64,000 nucleotides of DNA, taken from Mesobacillus jeotgali (GTDB lineage Bacteria; Bacillota; Bacilli; Bacillales; Cytobacillaceae). The translations under genes and the position numbers were made by a program. The stretch spans positions 3,309,312-3,373,311 of the forward strand of contig NZ_CP025025.1 of NCBI RefSeq assembly GCF_002874535.1, written 5' to 3'. Within the stretch, counting starts at the first letter, position 1; every line of letters begins with the position of its first letter. The notes beneath the pieces were generated by a model. It saw only the letters and a program-made list of their open reading frames with translations, was not told the DNA's origin and made no database searches. This document shows positions 17,029 through 26,501 of the stretch, in pieces.

Positions 17029-17661
17029 TTAAATTTTCATCAACCCAATTATGATCAATAATATCCCCGGCACAAAAGAAAATTTTTGCATCCAGCCGCT
17101 CTCCGAAAAATAACTGCCCATCCTCATCCCTGCATACACAAATAATGAACTCATGCAGGCAACAGTCAATGCAAGGTATCCTGGAGAGAATCCTAAAAAC
17201 GCTGCCCCTACCCCTGCACCAAATGCATCAAGCGACAGGGCAAGCCCGAGCATGACAGCTTCAATTCCATTGATTGTACCCGATCGGTCAAAATCCGCTG
17301 TCATTGGTTTTTTCAAAATATTGATGACGATCCCAAGTGATTTGATTTCAAGATTCAGGATGATTTTTTCGTGACAGAGCAATTCTGTTTTGTCTTCGCG
17401 GAAAAATTGGAATAGTACCCATCCGCCTAAAACGATCAAGACAGCGCCACCCAGTGTCTCTGCCATTCCTGGTGAAAAAAAGCTCTCAAGAAAATGCCCG
17501 ATCACCATGGCTGCCATCAGGACGACAGCCGAACAAACGGCTATTACAGCAATCGATTTAATCGGGATCTTCATTTTCCGCAATCCATACGTTAACCCTA
17601 CACTGAAACTGTCAAGACTGACAGCGAATGCAAGTAAAAGCAGGGAGATTGTTTGTGCCAT
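17029..17661 (-). CDS. ytaF: Sporulation membrane protein YtaF (MntP-like fold)
   Basis: The 210-aa integral membrane protein has six membrane helices in two related halves, each starting with an LAFAVSLDSFSVGLTYG or LGLALSLDAFGAGVGAA motif with a conserved acidic residue. The same pattern is found in MntP manganese exporters. YtaF is known as a sporulation protein; a role in metal transport is inference from the fold. It lies between mutM and coaE as in B. subtilis. Confidence 0.9.
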   Translation of the reverse strand: MAQTISLLLLAFAVSLDSFSVGLTYGLRKMKIPIKSIAVIAVCSAVVLMAAMVIGHFLESFFSPGMAETLGGAVLIVLGGWVLFQFFREDKTELLCHEKIILNLEIKSLGIVINILKKPMTADFDRSGTINGIEAVMLGLALSLDAFGAGVGAAFLGFSPGYLALTVACMSSLFVYAGMRMGSYFSESGWMQKFSFVPGILLIIIGLMKI

Positions 17662-17743
17662 AAACTGAGCTCCTTCCTGTCAATCGCTACGTTAGTATAT
17701 GGAAGGAGCCCAGTTATGGTGAGAAAATCAACAAGCCAATATC

Positions 17744-18574
17744 TTATTTAAGTTTCTGGCACGACGGGCAATAATGAGTACCGCGGCCGCCAACAACGGT
17801 TTTCTCCAATGGTGTTCCGCAAACCTTGCATGGTTCACCCTTGCGTCCGTATGCATAAAGCTGAAGCTGGAACATGCCAATCTGCCCTTGAGAGTTCACA
17901 TAGGAACGGATCGTGCTGCCACCTTTCTCAACGGCTTCAGATAGAGTGCTGACTATTTCCCTGTACAGCACAGCCTCTTCTTCTGGAGACAAAGAGTTCG
18001 CAATTCTTTCCGGATGGATTTTCGCCCTGAACAACGCCTCATCTACGTAAATATTCCCTAGGCCAACAAGGATCTTCTGGTCAAGCAAGGCAGGTTTTAT
18101 TTTTCGATTTGTCTTTTTCAGCTTTTCTGACAGCCATTCGACGGAAAAGTCATCCGAGAACGGCTCTGGTCCTAAATCGGCAAGCGGCTGGGTATCGAAT
18201 TCCGACCCTTTTGCGTAAAGATGCATGGTGCCGAATTTCCGGACATCCTTGTAACGTAATTCTTTCCCATCAGTAAAATGAAAAATGACATGAGTGTGCT
18301 TTTCAACAGGTTCATCCGCGCCAAACAATCCATACTTCCCTTCCATTCTAAGATGGGAAACCAGTGAGTAATCACCTGTGTAAAAAATCAGGAATTTCCC
18401 TCTCCTGCCAACCTCTTTTATTGTCTGGCCTTTCAATGCATCGTTGAACTGCTCAACCTCATTCGGGCGCTTAATCATCTTTGGCCAAAAAACGGAGACC
18501 TCTTTGATTTCTTTGCCGATCGTCAGCACCTCTAACGTCCGCCTGACGGTTTCGACCTCTGGTAGTTCAGGCAT
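17744..18574 (-). CDS. mutM: Formamidopyrimidine-DNA glycosylase
   Basis: The 276-aa bifunctional glycosylase/AP lyase removes 8-oxoguanine and formamidopyrimidines. Catalytic Pro and Glu are at the mature N-terminus (MPELPEVETVRRTL), with Lys near 57 and a C-terminal zinc finger CKVCGTPL...HYCPSCQ. The start is fixed at 18574 because the Pro must follow Met; the longer frame to 18610 is excluded. It lies 39 bp downstream of polA. Confidence 0.97.
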   Translation of the reverse strand: MPELPEVETVRRTLEVLTIGKEIKEVSVFWPKMIKRPNEVEQFNDALKGQTIKEVGRRGKFLIFYTGDYSLVSHLRMEGKYGLFGADEPVEKHTHVIFHFTDGKELRYKDVRKFGTMHLYAKGSEFDTQPLADLGPEPFSDDFSVEWLSEKLKKTNRKIKPALLDQKILVGLGNIYVDEALFRAKIHPERIANSLSPEEEAVLYREIVSTLSEAVEKGGSTIRSYVNSQGQIGMFQLQLYAYGRKGEPCKVCGTPLEKTVVGGRGTHYCPSCQKLK

Positions 18575-18613
18575 TTTATCCCGCCTTTCTCTGTAAAATT
18601 CCTGTTGCAACTT

Positions 18614-21244
18614 CTACTTTGCGTCATACCAAGTCGGGCCATATGAGAAGTCCACCTTTAATGGCACCTTCAATTCAATGGCATTTTCCATGACTTCTGG
18701 CACGATTTTTTTCAATAACTCAACCTCATCTTTAGGTGCTTCAAAAATCAGTTCATCATGTACTTGAAGCAGCAGTCTTGTCTTTACGCCCTCTTCGCGC
18801 AGTCTCACTGCCATATCAATCATTGCCTTCTTGATAATATCTGCGGCACTTCCCTGGATCGGGGTATTCATTGCGGTACGTTCCGCAAAGCTTCTTAAGT
18901 TGAAATTGCGGGCCGTGATTTCAGGGATGTATCTGCGGCGATGCAATAATGTCTGGACATAGCCCTTCGCTTTTGCATCTTTGACGATTTCATCCATATA
19001 TTCTTTGACACCAGGATAGCTTTCAAGGTACCGATCAATAAATTCGGCAGCTTCCTTCCTTGTAATGTTCAGGCTCTGGGATAATCCATAATCGCTGATC
19101 CCGTAAACAATCCCAAAGTTGACCGCTTTTGCATGTCGGCGCATATTGGAGGTGACTTCATCTTTCCCTACATTAAATACTTCCATTGCCGTCTTCGTAT
19201 GGATATCCAAGTCATTCTGGAATGCATTAATCAGTTTCTCATCACCCGCAATATGGGCGAGGACACGAAGTTCAATTTGTGAATAGTCCGCTGCAAAGAT
19301 GACCCAACCCTTTTCGGATGGAACAAATGCCTGCCTGATCTTCCGGCCTTCTTCAAGCCTGATTGGGATGTTCTGCAGGTTCGGATCCGTCGAGCTCAAT
19401 CTTCCTGTCGCTGTTAGCGCCTGGTTGAATCTTGTATGCACTTTTTCAGTCTCTTTATTTACGACCTTTTGCAAGCCTTCAATATATGTTGATTGCAGCT
19501 TTCCTAACTGGCGGTAGTTAAGGATTTCTTCGATAATTTTATGTTTAGCTGCCAATTTTTCAAGGACGTCCGCTGAAGTAGAATAACCTGTCTTCGTCTT
19601 TTTTACTGCAGGCAATCCCAGTTTTTCAAACAGGATGACACCTAATTGTTTAGGAGAATTGATATTGAACTGTTCTCCTGCCATTTCAAAAATCCTGGTT
19701 TCAATATCGGCTAGACGGCCTTTGATTTCTTCGCCCATGTTATCCAGGCGATTCATATCAAGCTTAACTCCCTGATATTCCATATCAGCAAGCACCAATG
19801 ATAGCGGCATTTCAAGACTGCTGAACAGATCATGCTGGTCATTGTCCCAAAGCTCCTGCTCAAGCTTTTCTTTTAATGACACAAGCACATCTGCCTTGCG
19901 CACGAGATGCTCTCCAAGGGTGCTTTCCTCAGGGATTTTCCGTTTGGCTCCCTTTCCATAGACAGCCTCATCAGCCTGCACGCTTGTGAAGCCATGCTGT
20001 CTCGCAATAGCCGACAAATCATCCGGTGACTCCGAAGGATTGATGATATAGGATGCCAGTGAAACATCGAAGTCAGCACCTTTTAGGTGGATGCCGTGAT
20101 GGCGCAATGAAACCTCGGAACGTTTCGCATCATAGACAGTCTTTTTGCTTGTTTCATCCTCGGCCCATTTCTTGAATTCTTCCGATTCCAACGCGATTTT
20201 AACAGGCAGGTAGAAGCTGCCGTTTTCATTGACAACTCCAAAGCCGATAATATCTGCATAGTGGTAGTTATCCTCTAGCACCTCGACATAAAAGCCATTG
20301 TCTTTTGCAAAAATATCTTTCTCAATCTTATCAAGCTGCTTGAACTCAATGTCTTCAAGTTCTATATTTTCGGCTTCCGTAACGGCTCCCAGCTTGTCCA
20401 GCAGGGAATTGAATCCGAGTTCCTTAAACATTTTCACGAGCTTTTCGTTCTCTGCGCCTTCATATTCAAGCTCACTTAACTCTAATCCTACAGGTGCTTC
20501 ACGCGTGATGGTGGCAAGTTCCTTGCTCATGACAGCCTGGTCTTTGAACTCCTCAAGCTTTTCCTTAAGCTTTTTCCCGTTGATCTGGTCAATTGATTCA
20601 ATTAGCTTTTCAAGAGTGCCATATTCCTTCAAAAGCTTGATCGCCGTCTTTTCCCCAACGCCAGGAACTCCTGGAATGTTATCGGAAGCATCTCCCATAA
20701 GACCCTTCATATCAATGATTTGCTCCGCAGTAAGTCCATACTTTTCCTTGATATGCTCAGGTGTATATTCTTCAATATCGGTAATGCCTTTTCTTGTGAT
20801 ACTGACTGTCGTCTTTTCGGAACTCAACTGCGTTAAGTCCTTATCACCTGAAATGACCTTTGTCTCGAAGCCTTCTTTTTCAGCCACCAAGCTTAATGTG
20901 CCGATAATGTCATCGGCTTCATAGTTCTCCAGCTCATATTGCTGGATGCCATAAGCCGTCAGCAATTCACGGATAAATGGAAACTGCTCAGAAAGCTCAG
21001 GCGGCGTTTTTTGTCTTCCACCCTTGTACTCACTGAAGGTTTTATGCCTGAATGTCGTCTTGCCTGCATCAAACGCAACAAGAATATGGGTGGGCTTTTC
21101 ATCCTCGAGAATTTTCATCAGCATCATCGTAAAGCCATAAACAGCATTTGTATGTATCCCTTTTTCATTATTCAACAGCGGCAGTGCAAAAAACGCACGG
21201 TATGCAATACTGTTTCCATCTATCAAAACAAGCTTCTTTGACAT
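18614..21244 (-). CDS. polA: DNA polymerase I
   Basis: The 876-aa protein has an N-terminal 5'-nuclease (residues 1-290; VAFDAGKTTFRH, YEADDIIGTL, SGDKDLTQL, MGDASDNIPGVPGVGEKTA). A degenerate 3'-5' exonuclease-like domain (about 300-470) has FYVEVLEDN where an active enzyme has DxE, so proofreading is predicted to be absent. The polymerase domain has motif A DYSQIELRVLAHIAGD, motif B RRHAKAVNFGIVYG and motif C QVHDELIFE. It acts in repair and Okazaki fragment maturation. Confidence 0.98.
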   Translation of the reverse strand: MSKKLVLIDGNSIAYRAFFALPLLNNEKGIHTNAVYGFTMMLMKILEDEKPTHILVAFDAGKTTFRHKTFSEYKGGRQKTPPELSEQFPFIRELLTAYGIQQYELENYEADDIIGTLSLVAEKEGFETKVISGDKDLTQLSSEKTTVSITRKGITDIEEYTPEHIKEKYGLTAEQIIDMKGLMGDASDNIPGVPGVGEKTAIKLLKEYGTLEKLIESIDQINGKKLKEKLEEFKDQAVMSKELATITREAPVGLELSELEYEGAENEKLVKMFKELGFNSLLDKLGAVTEAENIELEDIEFKQLDKIEKDIFAKDNGFYVEVLEDNYHYADIIGFGVVNENGSFYLPVKIALESEEFKKWAEDETSKKTVYDAKRSEVSLRHHGIHLKGADFDVSLASYIINPSESPDDLSAIARQHGFTSVQADEAVYGKGAKRKIPEESTLGEHLVRKADVLVSLKEKLEQELWDNDQHDLFSSLEMPLSLVLADMEYQGVKLDMNRLDNMGEEIKGRLADIETRIFEMAGEQFNINSPKQLGVILFEKLGLPAVKKTKTGYSTSADVLEKLAAKHKIIEEILNYRQLGKLQSTYIEGLQKVVNKETEKVHTRFNQALTATGRLSSTDPNLQNIPIRLEEGRKIRQAFVPSEKGWVIFAADYSQIELRVLAHIAGDEKLINAFQNDLDIHTKTAMEVFNVGKDEVTSNMRRHAKAVNFGIVYGISDYGLSQSLNITRKEAAEFIDRYLESYPGVKEYMDEIVKDAKAKGYVQTLLHRRRYIPEITARNFNLRSFAERTAMNTPIQGSAADIIKKAMIDMAVRLREEGVKTRLLLQVHDELIFEAPKDEVELLKKIVPEVMENAIELKVPLKVDFSYGPTWYDAK

Positions 21245-21330
21245 GTCATTCCTCCTCTTTTTAAAAAAAGCGCAAGCGCCTTGGCCAGCTCCGTTCCAAA
21301 ACCATTTTTGTATGACTCTATATAGAAAAA

Positions 21331-21395
21331 AGACCGTTAGATTCCTTCCTATTTTATCATGAGAGATGATAGAAAGAAAAATAACGGCCTTAGGC
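21331..21395 (-). terminator. Possible terminator of hflKC
   Basis: TAACGGTCTT and AAGGCCGTTA are complementary across about 40 nt, with T-rich sequence beyond (TTTTTTC). The long loop makes it less certain. A short GCGCAAGCGCC motif follows near 21272. Confidence 0.5.
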
Positions 21396-21436
21396 TGCTT
21401 TTTTGTTATGTTATTGTAATCGAAATGATAAAGTGA

Positions 21437-22366
21437 TTAATTTGTGTAACCCATCAGCATTCTTGCGTACGGTGAATCAGATGGGAGGACAATGACGGTT
21501 TCACCGTTGATTGTCTTTTTATAGGATTCCAATGTGCGGAACATTTTGTAGAATTCCGGGTCTTTAGAGAAAGTCTGGTTGTATACTTTAGCAGCTTCCC
21601 CTTCCCCTTCGCCTCGGATGGTTTCAGCGTCTGCTGATGCCTTTGCCAGAAGCTCTTTCACTTCCCTGTCCGTCTGGGCGATGACTCTGTTTTTCTGGGC
21701 ATCTCCCATGGAAAGGTATTCCTGTGCCTTAGACTCACGCTCAGAGATCATTCTCGTAAAAACAGACATTTCATTTTCTTCCGGCAGGTCGGTCCTCTTC
21801 ATTCGGACATCTGTCACAACGACTCCATAATTACCGCCAGCGAGCAGCTCATTGACTTTTTCAGTCACCCTGTCATTCAATGAACCACGAGATGACTTTT
21901 CATCATTGATTATTTCGTCATAGTCCAGCTTACCAAGCTCAGAACGGACAACCGAATAGATGAATTCCTCCATTCTCGATTCCGCACCCTCTAGCGTTCT
22001 CGCGTTTGAAATCATCTTTTTAGGATCTTCAATTCGCCATATCGCATAATTGTCAATCAGCATTCTCTTCTTGTCCTTCGTGTTGATTTCCGCCTGGGAA
22101 ACATCATATGTCATCTGGTATTTAGGCAATGTCGTGACACTCTGGATAAACGGGACTTTGTAATTCAAACCAGGTTCTTTGATGATCCTAACAACTTCTC
22201 CAAATTGCCTTACCACTTTATACTCGCCTTGTTTCACGATGAAAACATTAGTGAAAATGAAAACAAGCAGTGCAATAAGGATGACCAGGAAGATTCCAAA
22301 TTTGGTATATTTTCGCCAGGAACCACCACTGCGTTCATTAATATCAATCACGTTTTGATCAGCCAT
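21437..22366 (-). CDS. hflC: SPFH protein HflC, FtsH modulator
   Basis: The 309-aa protein has one N-terminal membrane helix (residues 22-43, FGIFLVILIALLVFIFTNVF) and then an SPFH/band-7 domain (GEYKVVRQFGEVVRI; ISERESKAQEYLSMGDAQ coiled-coil region). HflC forms with HflK a large membrane cage around FtsH protease. The ATG at 22366 overlaps the hflK stop by 8 bp, so translation is coupled; an alternative TTG at 22414 lies well inside hflK. Confidence 0.9.
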   Translation of the reverse strand: MADQNVIDINERSGGSWRKYTKFGIFLVILIALLVFIFTNVFIVKQGEYKVVRQFGEVVRIIKEPGLNYKVPFIQSVTTLPKYQMTYDVSQAEINTKDKKRMLIDNYAIWRIEDPKKMISNARTLEGAESRMEEFIYSVVRSELGKLDYDEIINDEKSSRGSLNDRVTEKVNELLAGGNYGVVVTDVRMKRTDLPEENEMSVFTRMISERESKAQEYLSMGDAQKNRVIAQTDREVKELLAKASADAETIRGEGEGEAAKVYNQTFSKDPEFYKMFRTLESYKKTINGETVIVLPSDSPYARMLMGYTN

Positions 22367-23327
22367 TATTCTTTTCACTGCCTTCCTGTTCTGACTTAGG
22401 TTTATCTCCTTCAAGCGGGCGAATCGGGAAATACTTCATCGTATTGCCATCATCATTCATGATGTAAATCTCCGTTCCTGGCAGGACTTGCTCAAGCGTT
22501 TCTAGGATTAAACGCTGTCTTGTGATGTCCGGATTGTTTTTGTATTCAACTAGCAGCTTGTTGAATACAGCGACGTCACCTCTAGCCCGTTCGATCCTCG
22601 CAGCTTTTTCCCCTTCCGCTCTTGAGATCAGCGCATCCTTTTCCCCCTGGGCTTCGTTCAACTTCTGGTTGCGGTATTTCTTTGCTTCATTTATTTTCGT
22701 ATTCATGGTTTCACGCGCATCTGTAACATCAGTAAAAGCCTTGCGCACTTCGTCATTTGGCAATTCAACATCCTGGAGCTTTACACCGAGGACGGATACA
22801 CCCATATCATACTTTTCAATCAACGATGATAATAAATCACGGACTTCCGCTTCGATTTCTGCTTTTCCCGAAGTCAATGCTTCATCAATTTCTGAACTTC
22901 CGATAATGCTCCTTACAGACGCTGAGGTAGCATCATACAAGATTTCTCGTGGATTATCTGCGTTGTACAGGTATTTTTCCGGATCTGTTATTTTCCATTG
23001 AACAACCAGATCGGCAAGGACGATGTTTTCGTCACCAGTAATCATTTTTGTTTCATCTGGAAATTCCTTGATTTCTCCGTCCTTTTCCTCATAACCAAAC
23101 TGAAGGCTGAAAGTTTCTTTCGATAATTTCTCGACACTCTGGATTGGCCAAGGCAGTTTAAAGTGCAAACCCGGTTCGCTGATGCCTTCCTCAACTTTTC
23201 CAAACGTCAAGATGACCGCCTGTTCTGACTCATCGACCGTATACCACGTCGTGAAAGCCGTAAGACCTATAATAATGGCCAAGACGACAATCCCGCTCGT
23301 CACGTAGATTTTTTTTAAGCTTACCAT
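22359..23327 (-). CDS. hflK: SPFH protein HflK, FtsH modulator
   Basis: The 322-aa protein has an N-terminal membrane helix (residues 9-28) and an SPFH domain with ESEQAVILTFGKVEEGISEPGLHFKLPWP near 33 and a charged coiled-coil (NEAQGEKDALISRAEGEKAARIERARGD) near 215. It is the partner of HflC. The pair has its own promoter and is separated from phoR by terminators. B. subtilis lacks this pair here, so it is a lineage-specific insertion into the phoR-polA spacer or a loss in B. subtilis. Confidence 0.92.
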   Translation of the reverse strand: MVSLKKIYVTSGIVVLAIIIGLTAFTTWYTVDESEQAVILTFGKVEEGISEPGLHFKLPWPIQSVEKLSKETFSLQFGYEEKDGEIKEFPDETKMITGDENIVLADLVVQWKITDPEKYLYNADNPREILYDATSASVRSIIGSSEIDEALTSGKAEIEAEVRDLLSSLIEKYDMGVSVLGVKLQDVELPNDEVRKAFTDVTDARETMNTKINEAKKYRNQKLNEAQGEKDALISRAEGEKAARIERARGDVAVFNKLLVEYKNNPDITRQRLILETLEQVLPGTEIYIMNDDGNTMKYFPIRPLEGDKPKSEQEGSEKNNG

Positions 23328-23398
23328 CTCATTCCCCTCTTCCTATGCTTTTGTCTATGTTTGTTTTTACGTTTAGAAATCGTAAAAGTTTCAAAAGA

Positions 23399-23427
23399 AT
23401 GATAATTGAAAAACAGTTTTGTTACAA
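23399..23427 (-). promoter_or_regulatory. SigA promoter of hflKC
   Basis: TTGTAA (23422-23427), 17-bp spacer, TATCAT (23399-23404), about 65 bp before the hflK start. Confidence 0.68.
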
Positions 23428-23463
23428 TGGTGGTTTTTGTATACTGGTCCAAACAAATGAAAA

Positions 23464-23490
23464 AAGCACAAGCGGGGTCGGCTTGTGCTT
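23464..23490 (-). terminator. Hairpin upstream of the hflK promoter
   Basis: AAGCACAAGC pairs with GCTTGTGCTT; on the minus strand it is followed by TTTTTC. It may be a second terminator behind phoR. Confidence 0.6.
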
Positions 23491-23651
23491 CTTTCTAGCT
23501 CCTTGGATGAAGGGGTTTTCACTTAAGATTGTAGCAAGACAGTGTTAAGGATAAATAAACCTTTTGTTAAGTGAATGTAAATTTGGGGCTTTTTTTAATC
23601 CTACTGTTGATTTTTGTTCCAGCAGCTTCGCTTTCCGCAGGCACAATGAAA

Positions 23652-23681
23652 AAGCCCAATTCAGTTACGAATTGGACTTGC
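23652..23681 (-). terminator. Terminator of phoPR
   Basis: AGTCCAATTC and GAATTGGGCT pair on the minus strand, then TTTTTC, 40 bp after the phoR stop. Confidence 0.88.
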
Positions 23682-23722
23682 TAATTAGTTATTGTACACA
23701 TTTGACTGTTGATTGTTTTTCC

Positions 23723-25489
23723 CTATTGAGGCAGCTTTTTAAAGAGCTTGATCGTAAAAGTTGTCCCTTTGCCTATCTGGCTGTCGACTTCGATATGTCC
23801 TTTATGTGCTTCAACAATGTGTTTGACGATGGCAAGGCCTAGTCCTGTTCCGCCAGAGTTCCGGCTTCTTGCCTTGTCCACCCGGTAAAACCGTTCGAAA
23901 ATCCTCGTTATTTCGCTCTTCTCGATTCCTATACCGGAATCCTTGACCACAACCGAAATGGAATTTTCCTGGTCAGTTAAAGAAATCTCTACACTGCCGC
24001 CATTTGGAGTGTAGGTAATTGCATTGCTGACAAGGTTGATCAACACCTGCTTGAGCCTGTCTGGATCTCCTTCAATGACTGCCTCTTCGCTGGGCTGACT
24101 GAGCTTCAGCATAATATCCTTTTGTGCGGCTTTTCCTTTTAAAATCTCAATGACTTCATTTGCTTCTTTTACGAGATCAACTCTTCCATTAGTCAGTCGG
24201 AAACCATGCTGCTCAATCTTCGAAAGGTCGAGCAATTCCTGGATCAATACCTGAAGACGGTCACTTTCCTTTAAAATGATTTCGAGGAATGCTTCAAGTG
24301 TTGCCTTATCATGCATCGCACCATCCAGCAGCGTTTCCGAAAAACCTTTAATAGAGGTAATCGGTGTCTTAAGTTCATGTGAGACATTAGCCACAAAGTC
24401 CTTTCTCATCTGCTCCAGTTTCTTCAATTCGGTAATATCATGGAAAACGAGAAGGATTCCCTTCCAAACATTGTTTGTCCCGATAATCGGCACTCCATAA
24501 ACTTCGAAATGGCGTCGTTCGATTTCCAATGGCAAAACAACTTGCTTCCGTACTTTTTGTTCTGTCATGAAAATCTCTTCGACCATCTGTGTGATTTCTT
24601 CATGATCAATTACTTCATAGTAAAGTTTGTAGAGGTATTCAGAAGCCTCCACATTAAAAATTTCCTTGTAAGGCTTATTAATCAAGTTGATAAAGCCCCT
24701 GCTGTCGATTAGAATCAGACCGCTGCCCATATTTTCAATCAGTGTGGTCAATCTGTCTTGCTGGGATTCTTTCAGCTTCATCAGTTCCTGAAGATTTCTG
24801 GCAAGGATATTGATAGACGAACTCAGCATGCCCGTTTCGTCAATATGATCCTCATATGTCCTGGCCCGATAATTTCCTTTTGCCAACTCGATCGCGACGT
24901 TTGTCGCTGACTCGATCGGCTTCGTATAGCGGTTGGTGATCCTTGTACCGAGAAGGATGATGACAATTAGCGCCATGCCAAGGCTAACGGTAAGAATCCA
25001 CCATATTTGACGATAAGCTTTCTGAAGCTCATCAATCTTTGTTGTTAAAAAAACATAGCCTTCTTTTTCGCCATCATGAATGAGGGGACTCCAATAATAA
25101 TGCAGGTCAAAGCCTCCGCCAACTTCCAGGTCGCTCTGCTCTTCAGGAGTGTCTTTAACGATGTCGCCAATAATATCCCTGTGCCTGTTGATTTTCGTGC
25201 TTGATAGTTCACCTGTGTCATAATGGATGTCACCCTCAAGATCAACGATGGTGATCCTTGCGTTAAGCAAGCCGCTCATCCGTGAAATTTCTTCAGTATC
25301 CAGCGATGCGAGTCCTCCATTTTGTTCGATATTGGAGGTTAAAAGATTCAGTTCAATTTTCAGCCGTTCATTGAATGAGTTAATATAGTAATTCTTGAAT
25401 AATTGCCCTAAAAGCAGGCCCAAGCCCACCAACACGATGATGATCAGGGTAATGAGGGCAAACAAGAGACGCGTTCGGTACTTTGTCAT
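23723..25489 (-). CDS. phoR: Phosphate regulon sensor kinase PhoR
   Basis: The 588-aa membrane histidine kinase has two membrane helices (residues 7-30 and about 160-180) enclosing an extracytoplasmic PDC/Cache-like domain, then HAMP, PAS, HisKA with phospho-acceptor His in VSHELKTP near 370, and a HATPase (NLVSNAITYTPNGG, DSGIGI, GGTGLGLAI). It phosphorylates PhoP under phosphate limitation. The ATG overlaps the phoP stop as ATGA. Confidence 0.95.
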   Translation of the reverse strand: MTKYRTRLLFALITLIIIVLVGLGLLLGQLFKNYYINSFNERLKIELNLLTSNIEQNGGLASLDTEEISRMSGLLNARITIVDLEGDIHYDTGELSSTKINRHRDIIGDIVKDTPEEQSDLEVGGGFDLHYYWSPLIHDGEKEGYVFLTTKIDELQKAYRQIWWILTVSLGMALIVIILLGTRITNRYTKPIESATNVAIELAKGNYRARTYEDHIDETGMLSSSINILARNLQELMKLKESQQDRLTTLIENMGSGLILIDSRGFINLINKPYKEIFNVEASEYLYKLYYEVIDHEEITQMVEEIFMTEQKVRKQVVLPLEIERRHFEVYGVPIIGTNNVWKGILLVFHDITELKKLEQMRKDFVANVSHELKTPITSIKGFSETLLDGAMHDKATLEAFLEIILKESDRLQVLIQELLDLSKIEQHGFRLTNGRVDLVKEANEVIEILKGKAAQKDIMLKLSQPSEEAVIEGDPDRLKQVLINLVSNAITYTPNGGSVEISLTDQENSISVVVKDSGIGIEKSEITRIFERFYRVDKARSRNSGGTGLGLAIVKHIVEAHKGHIEVDSQIGKGTTFTIKLFKKLPQ

Positions 25490-26202
25490 TCTCCCTTTGG
25501 TTCCTCCAGCTTATAGCCAAGTCCTCGTATAGTTTTGATATAGGATGGTTTTTTCGTATTCTGTTCGATTTTTTCCCGTAAGTGGCTTATATGTACATCT
25601 ACAATTCTTGTATCTCCTGCAAAGTCATAATTCCACACAGCGCTGAGCAGCTGGTCACGAGTCAGCACTCTGCCTTTATTCTTTGCCAGGTAAAGAAGCA
25701 GCTCGAATTCTTTCGGAGTCAATTCAAGCAAGTTTTCCATAAAATAAGCTTCATAGAAATCCGGCATGATTTTAACATCACCAATCTTGATTTGCCCCTC
25801 ATCCTCCAACTTTCCCTCCACTATTTCGGGCTGAGTCTGCGTTCTTCTGAGAATAGCTTTTACCCTTGCTACAACCTCTCGCGGACTGAACGGCTTAGTC
25901 ATGTAATCATCAGCGCCCAATTCCAGACCAAGCACTTTGTCAAATTCATCATCTTTTGCCGTCAGCATCAGAATCGGAACATTGATTTTCTGCTGCCTGA
26001 GCAGCTTGCATACCTCCATGCCATCGAGCTTCGGAAGCATCAAATCCAAAACCATCAAATCTGGTCTTTCATCAGCAGCAAGGCGGATCCCTTCCTCGCC
26101 GTCCATTCCTGTTACCACTGTAAAGCCAGCTTGTTCCAGATTATACTTCAGCAATGTCACAATAGACTGTTCATCATCCACAACCAAGACCTTCTTGTTC
26201 AT
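25486..26202 (-). CDS. phoP: Phosphate regulon response regulator PhoP
   Basis: The 238-aa OmpR-family regulator has a receiver domain with the acidic pocket VVDDE, phospho-acceptor Asp in LMVLDLMLPKLDG near 53 and Lys in YMTKPFS near 103, and a winged-helix DNA-binding domain (LTPKEFELLLYLAKNKGRV...RTIRGLGYKL). The ATG at 26202 follows GGAGGCTTAT; the TTG upstream overlaps that site. It is translationally coupled to phoR. No convincing PHO boxes were seen in the 290-bp upstream region. Confidence 0.96.
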   Translation of the reverse strand: MNKKVLVVDDEQSIVTLLKYNLEQAGFTVVTGMDGEEGIRLAADERPDLMVLDLMLPKLDGMEVCKLLRQQKINVPILMLTAKDDEFDKVLGLELGADDYMTKPFSPREVVARVKAILRRTQTQPEIVEGKLEDEGQIKIGDVKIMPDFYEAYFMENLLELTPKEFELLLYLAKNKGRVLTRDQLLSAVWNYDFAGDTRIVDVHISHLREKIEQNTKKPSYIKTIRGLGYKLEEPKGE

Positions 26203-26501
26203 ATAAGCCTCCAAAAAAGTTATTACCCCTGTTTCATCCAGACTCTTTTCTCAAACTTTGCTGCTAGTGGCTACAAAATTTGATTGAATGACCAATGTTT
26301 CTCGAGAAAAGAGCTTGCAAACTTAATACCAACCAACAAATTGACTTTTAATCACGTTAAAATCGGCTTTAAGATTTTAACAACAAACTTACGAAAACAA
26401 CTTTCATCCAATAGTTCTATTTACATTATAATATCAACCCAACCGATAAAATCAAATTATAAAACAAAAAGGGATGCACAATTATTGTACATCCCGAAAA
26501 T

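Noticed and set aside
20298-20924. 208-codon Ser-rich frame opposite polA, similar frames at 22522-23001 and 53634-54251
   Set aside because: Ser/Leu-rich antisense shadows of polA, hflK and deoC.
18614-21244. Damaged polA because the proofreading motif is missing
   Set aside because: Loss of the DxE motif in the exonuclease-like domain is normal for Bacillus DNA polymerase I.
21265-21280. Full short interspersed repeat element at GCGCAAGCGCC
   Set aside because: Only a short fragment is present here (and near 33218); too short to call an element.
25582-26283. 233-codon frame opposite phoP
   Set aside because: An exact shadow of phoP; composition is that of antisense codons.
26215-26500. 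PHO boxes upstream of phoP
   Set aside because: Several TTAACA/TTTACA-like hexamers occur but without 11-bp direct repeat spacing.
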